Shown here one piece after another: positions 35,305 through 38,274 of a DNA stretch of 38,274 bases. The DNA lies in contig JAISNP010000034.1 in the NCBI GenBank assembly GCA_031276175.1, positions 1-38,274 of the forward strand. Direction: 5' to 3'. The position numbers were made by a program, and so were the translations under genes. The stretch's first letter is position 1. Every line of letters starts with the position of its first letter. This DNA comes from Tannerella sp. GTDB lineage: Bacteria > Bacteroidota > Bacteroidia > Bacteroidales > Tannerellaceae. The notes under the pieces are model-generated. The model saw only the letters and a list, made by a program, of their open reading frames with translations, was not told the DNA's origin and did not search any database.

Positions 35305-35673
35305 ATGAACGAACGTGATATTACGGGAAAGACAGGCGAAGAAACGGCATGCAGCTACCTGAAAACATGCGGATACAAGATTTTGCATACCAACTGGCGT
35401 TTTCTGCGTTACGAACTGGATATTGTAGCCACGGACGGAAAAGACCTCGTCGTCGTGGAAGTGAAAACACGCTCGGTCGACTATCTCGTGGCGCCCGAAC
35501 AGTCCATAGGACGGCAAAAAATCAAACGCATTGCATGTGCGGCGGAAGCCTACCTGTATCGGTATAAAACGGATATGCCTGTCCGTTTCGACGTGATATG
35601 CCTCGTCAGGGACAAAGACGCCTATACGGTGGAATGTCATATCGAAGACGCCTTTTTCGCTCCCGTAAACTGA
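35305..35673 (+). CDS. yraN: YraN/UPF0102-family endonuclease-like protein
   Basis: 122 residues from the ATG at 35305; the upstream part of the open frame overlaps the promoter and a gene on the other strand. The core GKTGEETACSYLKTCGYKIL, then NWRFLRYELDIVATDGKDLVVVEVKTRS, is the YraN pattern, related to Holliday-junction-resolvase/restriction-endonuclease folds: Glu of YELD, Asp and the EVK triad. The in-vivo function is unknown. It is followed after 9 bases by the MmcQ-like gene, in an operon with birA. Confidence 0.92.
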   Translation: MNERDITGKTGEETACSYLKTCGYKILHTNWRFLRYELDIVATDGKDLVVVEVKTRSVDYLVAPEQSIGRQKIKRIACAAEAYLYRYKTDMPVRFDVICLVRDKDAYTVECHIEDAFFAPVN

Positions 35674-35682
35674 TTTTTGCGT

Positions 35683-36036
35683 ATGAATGTAGAAGATGTA
35701 AGGTTTTTCTGCCTGAGTTTGAAGAATACGACCGAATCGTTTCCGTTCGACGACGTATCGCTCGTGTTCAAAGTCGAAAACAAGATGTATCTGCTTCTGT
35801 CGTTAGACAATTCCGACCCGCCTTCCGTGGCCGTGAAATGCGACCCGGAGCAGGCCGAGATATTGCGGAAACGCTACGCCGCCGTCGAACCGGCTTATCA
35901 TTTCAACAAAAAGCACTGGAACACCATTTACCTCGAAAGCGACATGACGGGCGACGAAATAAAGCAATGGATCGCACATTCCTACCGCGAAGTGATCCGC
36001 AAACTGCCCCGGAAAATAAGGGAACAATATGACTGA
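35683..36036 (+). CDS. MmcQ/YjbR-family protein
   Basis: 117 residues from the ATG at 35683; a TTG six bases upstream is an unlikely alternative. The pattern FFCLSLKNTTESFPFDDVSLVFKVENKMYLLL, the segment SVAVKCDPEQAEILRKRY and HFNKKHWNTIYLES is that of the YjbR double wing fold, in which the C-terminal WIAHSYREVIRKLPRK helix closes the domain. Its members are described as putative DNA-binding proteins without a clear role. Its stop overlaps the start of birA by 8 bases. Confidence 0.93.
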   Translation: MNVEDVRFFCLSLKNTTESFPFDDVSLVFKVENKMYLLLSLDNSDPPSVAVKCDPEQAEILRKRYAAVEPAYHFNKKHWNTIYLESDMTGDEIKQWIAHSYREVIRKLPRKIREQYD

Positions 36037-36781
36037 GCGCGCGGAAAGATTGCCCGAAGTAATATATCTGCGCGAGAGCGAATCGACCAACCTCTATCTG
36101 GAGCAGCTGGCCGGCGCGGGCAGGCAGGCGGACGAAACGCTCGTCGTCGCGGATTTCCAGACGGCAGGGCGCGGACAAACCGGCAATTCATGGGAATCGG
36201 AGCCGGGCAAAAATCTTACGTTCAGCCTGCTCATATACCCGCAACACCTGCGCGCCGGCCGCTCTTTCCTGATTGCCGAGCTGGCTTCGGTAAGCCTCGT
36301 CCGACTGCTGGGAGGTTATACGCAAGAGATAACCATCAAATGGCCGAACGACATCTACTGGAAGGACAAAAAAATATGCGGGATACTGATCGAAAACGTC
36401 CTGTCCGGAAATATGATCGCGCGCTCCGTCATCGGCATAGGACTGAACATTAACCAGGAGACTTTTCTCTCCGCAGCGCCTTCTCCCGTTTCCCTCCGGC
36501 AGATTACCGGACATACATACGACAGGATGCGGATGCTGGACGACTTCCGCCGCATTTTCCACCATCTGCGGCAACAGTTCGAAACCGAAACGCTTGCCGA
36601 CGAAATTCACCGCGAATATTTATCGTCCCTCTACCGCCGCGAAGGCTATTTCGCCTATCGCGACAGCCACGGACGTTTCGAGGCGCACATTCATCATATC
36701 GAACCCTCCGGCCACCTGATTCTTGTGCGGAAAGACGGCGCGCGTGCGCGATACGCTTTCAAAGAAGTTGCTTATTTATAG
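36029..36781 (+). CDS. birA: Biotin--[acetyl-CoA-carboxylase] ligase (monofunctional BirA)
   Basis: 250 residues with no N-terminal HTH, so a monofunctional ligase. Motifs: RESESTNLYLEQL at the beginning; DFQTAGRGQTGNSW (42-55), the biotinoyl-AMP loop; KWPNDIYW (104-111); KICGILIE (115-122), in which the Lys is the catalytic one; and SVIGIGLNINQ (133-143). It joins biotin to the carrier lysine of acetyl-CoA carboxylase and other biotin enzymes. The short C-terminal beta domain is complete to EVAYL. The pyrH promoter overlaps its 3' end. Confidence 0.95.
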   Translation: MTERAERLPEVIYLRESESTNLYLEQLAGAGRQADETLVVADFQTAGRGQTGNSWESEPGKNLTFSLLIYPQHLRAGRSFLIAELASVSLVRLLGGYTQEITIKWPNDIYWKDKKICGILIENVLSGNMIARSVIGIGLNINQETFLSAAPSPVSLRQITGHTYDRMRMLDDFRRIFHHLRQQFETETLADEIHREYLSSLYRREGYFAYRDSHGRFEAHIHHIEPSGHLILVRKDGARARYAFKEVAYL

Positions 36782-36799
36782 CTTTCGCAATATATTTGC
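36768..36799 (+). promoter_or_regulatory. pyrH promoter
   Basis: TATATTTGC (36791-36799) is a full -7 match, with a TTG at 36768-36770 at 20 bases spacing as a plausible -33 element. The -7 box lies 19 bases before the pyrH ATG at 36819, giving a very short leader. Confidence 0.7.
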
Positions 36800-36818
36800 A
36801 GCAATAAAACATACGATT

Positions 36819-37532
36819 ATGAACAGATACAAACGCATTATGCTGAAATTAAGCGGCGAGTCGCTTGCGGGCGCGAAACGCTGCGGAATAGACGAAACGA
36901 GGCTGCACGAATACGCCGTCCAGATCGGCGAAATTGCCGGAATGGGCGTACAGACGGGTATTGTCGTCGGCGGAGGCAACATCTTCCGCGGACTGAGCGG
37001 CACGGACAAAGGCTTCGACCGCGTCAGGGGAGACCAGATGGGGATGCTGGCCACCGTCATCAACAGTCTGGCGCTTCACTCGGCGCTGACCGCCGAAGGC
37101 GTGAAGTCGACCGTACTGACCGCCGTCCGCATGGAGCCGATAGGCGAATATTACAACAAATGGCGCGCCGTGGAACTGATGCGGCAGGAGCACGTCGTCA
37201 TCATCGCAGGCGGAACGGGAAATCCCTTTTTTACCACCGACACCGCCGCCTGCCTCCGCGCCGTCGAGACCGAAGCCGACGTAATCCTCAAAGGTACGCG
37301 CGTGGACGGCATCTACTCCGCCGACCCCGAAAAAGACCCCGCTGCCGTAAAGTTCGACAAAATCACCTTCGACGAAGTATATGCCAAAGGATTAAAAATA
37401 ATGGACCTGACGGCCATCACTATGTGCCGCGACAATAACCTGCCCCTGATCGTTTTCGACATGGATACCGCAGGCAATCTGAAAAAAGCGGTATGCGGGG
37501 AAAGCATCGGGACGGTTGTGGGGAAACTATAA
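36819..37532 (+). CDS. pyrH: UMP kinase
   Basis: 237 residues from the ATG at 36819, the standard PyrH length; the open frame extends upstream into birA but without family support. The amino-acid-kinase fold shows in YKRIMLKLSGESLAG at the N-terminus, VVGGGNIFRG (49-58), RGDQMGMLATVINSLAL, GGTGNPFFTTDTAA (131-144) and LKGTRVDGIYSADP. It phosphorylates UMP to UDP and is essential for pyrimidine and cell-envelope precursor synthesis. Its stop codon is part of a large inverted repeat (37521-37657). Confidence 0.97.
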   Translation: MNRYKRIMLKLSGESLAGAKRCGIDETRLHEYAVQIGEIAGMGVQTGIVVGGGNIFRGLSGTDKGFDRVRGDQMGMLATVINSLALHSALTAEGVKSTVLTAVRMEPIGEYYNKWRAVELMRQEHVVIIAGGTGNPFFTTDTAACLRAVETEADVILKGTRVDGIYSADPEKDPAAVKFDKITFDEVYAKGLKIMDLTAITMCRDNNLPLIVFDMDTAGNLKKAVCGESIGTVVGKL

Positions 37533-37657
37533 ACTGGGAGATATGAGATATGAGTGATGAGTGATGAGTATGATACTGCTTCGCGCCGCTCATCTCTCAT
37601 ATCTCATCACTCATATCTCATATCTCATCACTCATATCTCCCAGTTTATAGTTTCCC
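37521..37657 (+). terminator. Large hairpin embedding the pyrH stop codon
   Basis: A 27-base arm (37521-37547, GGGAAACTATAAACTGGGAG and seven more bases) is exactly complementary to 37631-37657. The segment between holds many ATATGAG/TGATGAG heptamers and their complements, so pairing can extend far inward. The outer arm includes the last codons and stop of pyrH. There is no T-run, so it may act as a transcript stabiliser or attenuator as much as a terminator. Confidence 0.7.
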
Positions 37658-37673
37658 ACTCACATATTTTACG

Positions 37674-37682
37674 TATATTTGC
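37674..37682 (+). promoter_or_regulatory. tRNA-Leu promoter -7 box
   Basis: TATATTTGC, a full match to the Bacteroidetes -7 consensus, 9 bases before the mature tRNA 5' end. Transcription would start close to the tRNA itself. Confidence 0.7.
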
Positions 37683-37691
37683 CCGACTTTT

Positions 37692-37773
37692 GCGGCTGTG
37701 GTGTAATTGGTAGCCACGCCAGACTTAGGATCTGGTGCTTCACAGCGTGGGGGTTCGAGTCCCTTCAGCCGCA
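37692..37773 (+). tRNA. tRNA-Leu (anticodon UAG)
   Basis: 82 bases with the class II layout. Acceptor GCGGCTG pairs with CAGCCGC, discriminator A. The anticodon stem is CCAGA/TCTGG around the loop CTTAGGA, giving anticodon TAG (reads CUA/CUN Leu). A long variable arm (TGCTTCACAGCGT region) and the T loop GGTTCGAGTCC follow. The 3' CCA is not encoded. Confidence 0.95.
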
Positions 37774-37809
37774 CAAAAATATAAACAACAACATCTCAAC
37801 GACGCAACC

Positions 37810-38130
37810 ATGTGGCCGTATTTAAAACATATCCTCTCCTTCCTCTCGCACCTCGCGGATGCGGGCATACGGTTGTTGCGCCCCGACAGTGAACAAATGT
37901 ATATGTACGTTAATTCACGGGGGGGGCAAATCGCTTGTTTACAGCTATTTAAAATATACATTTCACATACGTTCCGCGTCGCCGCAACAACGCCGCCGCC
38001 TGCCGATGCGCAGACGGGGGCGTTTTCTGTACGCACAATCGTGGCCGTTGCCCCGACATGGCCGCAGCCTGTGTCCCCGGCAGGCTGCGGAAGATGCGCC
38101 CACGGCGCGTGGGGAACGACAATAGGGTAA
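37810..38130 (+). CDS. Doubtful small ORF after tRNA-Leu
   Basis: 106 residues from the ATG at 37810: MWPYLKHILSFLSHLADAGI, an amphipathic helix, then MYMYVNSRGGQ and a Pro/Ala-rich end. No family is recognised. A run of eight G at 37919-37926 falls inside the frame and could be a frameshift or phase-variation site. The end overlaps the 21-bp repeat array. The first about 40 residues look protein-like and the rest does not. The opposite strand is also open for 171 codons, which lowers confidence. Confidence 0.25.
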   Translation: MWPYLKHILSFLSHLADAGIRLLRPDSEQMYMYVNSRGGQIACLQLFKIYISHTFRVAATTPPPADAQTGAFSVRTIVAVAPTWPQPVSPAGCGRCAHGAWGTTIG

Positions 38131-38274
38131 CGCGGTAGTGCAATAATCGGCTTACCGTCGACTATAATCGACTTCCCGTCGGCAATAACCGGGTTACCTG
38201 CGGCAATACACGAGTTATCTACGGCAATAACCAAGTTATCTACGGCAATAACCAAGTTATTTACGGCAATAACC
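38120..38274. repeat. 21-bp tandem repeat array (cut by window end)
   Basis: Seven full 21-bp units (from 38120, 38141, 38162, 38183, 38204, 38225 and 38246) and a partial one, variants of CAATAACCAAGTTATCTACG plus G. The units become more alike toward the window end, so the array probably continues. It has the same period as the arrays at 1-150 and 18609-18797 but an unrelated sequence. Confidence 0.93.

Noticed and set aside
37740..38255. 171-codon frame on the - strand at the window end
   Set aside because: It begins inside the 21-bp repeat array and runs through part of tRNA-Leu.

Overview
The window looks like a chromosomal segment of a member of the Bacteroidales (phylum Bacteroidota). 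The signs are a SusC/SusD pair with a DUF3823 lipoprotein, a GH92 mannosidase lipoprotein, a type IX secretion (T9SS) C-terminal domain remnant, an HU-like protein of the Bacteroidetes kind, and promoter -7 boxes of the TAnnTTTG type. Most of the segment is GC-rich by eye; one block (about 26.5-29.65 kb) is strikingly AT-rich. The species cannot be named from the sequence alone.

Layout: (1) 0.3-18.5 kb, all on the + strand, is a large biosynthetic cluster of the aryl-polyene/flexirubin kind. It contains a methyltransferase, two hot-dog dehydratase domains, a thioesterase, an ACP, two complete ketosynthases (one fused to a degenerate second domain), a chain-length-factor-like KS without its catalytic triad, an SMR-like membrane protein, a LolA-like carrier with a small lipoprotein, a dehydratase-glycosyltransferase fusion, an MMPL exporter fused to an acyltransferase and a C-terminal Rossmann-like tail, two CrtI/CrtISO/RetSat-like FAD oxidoreductases and a radical SAM protein. 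No ketoreductase, aryl-CoA/AMP ligase or ammonia lyase is present in the window. The cluster is interrupted at 9.19-10.65 kb by a non-coding 20-bp repeat tract and a hypothetical gene of a recurring Bacteroidales family. (2) 18.5-19.7 kb is repeat-rich: a 21-bp minisatellite, a palindrome-filled element bounded by 11-bp inverted repeats, and a (AG)15 tract. (3) 19.7-25.5 kb is a SusC-SusD-DUF3823 glycan-uptake operon with a clear terminator. (4) 25.7-31.3 kb on the - strand holds a truncated T9SS cargo gene, an AT-rich two-gene cassette (P-loop NTPase plus small glycine-zipper membrane protein; a defence-system candidate), and an HU / hypothetical / DUF5675 module. (5) 32.3-37.8 kb is housekeeping: GH92 mannosidase, tadA and a small RHH-like protein on -, then yraN, an MmcQ/YjbR protein, birA, pyrH and tRNA-Leu(UAG) on +. 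(6) The last 0.5 kb has a doubtful small ORF and another 21-bp repeat array that runs off the window.

How it works together (inference): the KS/CLF/ACP/dehydratase set would build a polyene acyl chain. The FAD enzymes and the radical SAM protein could supply or edit unsaturation or methylation. The glycosyltransferase and acyltransferase domains would attach the chain to a carrier or lipid, and the MMPL/LolA/lipoprotein parts would move the product to the outer membrane. The most promising unusual items are this noncanonical polyene pathway, the AT-rich NTPase/membrane-protein pair, and four unrelated minisatellites that share a 20-21 bp period.
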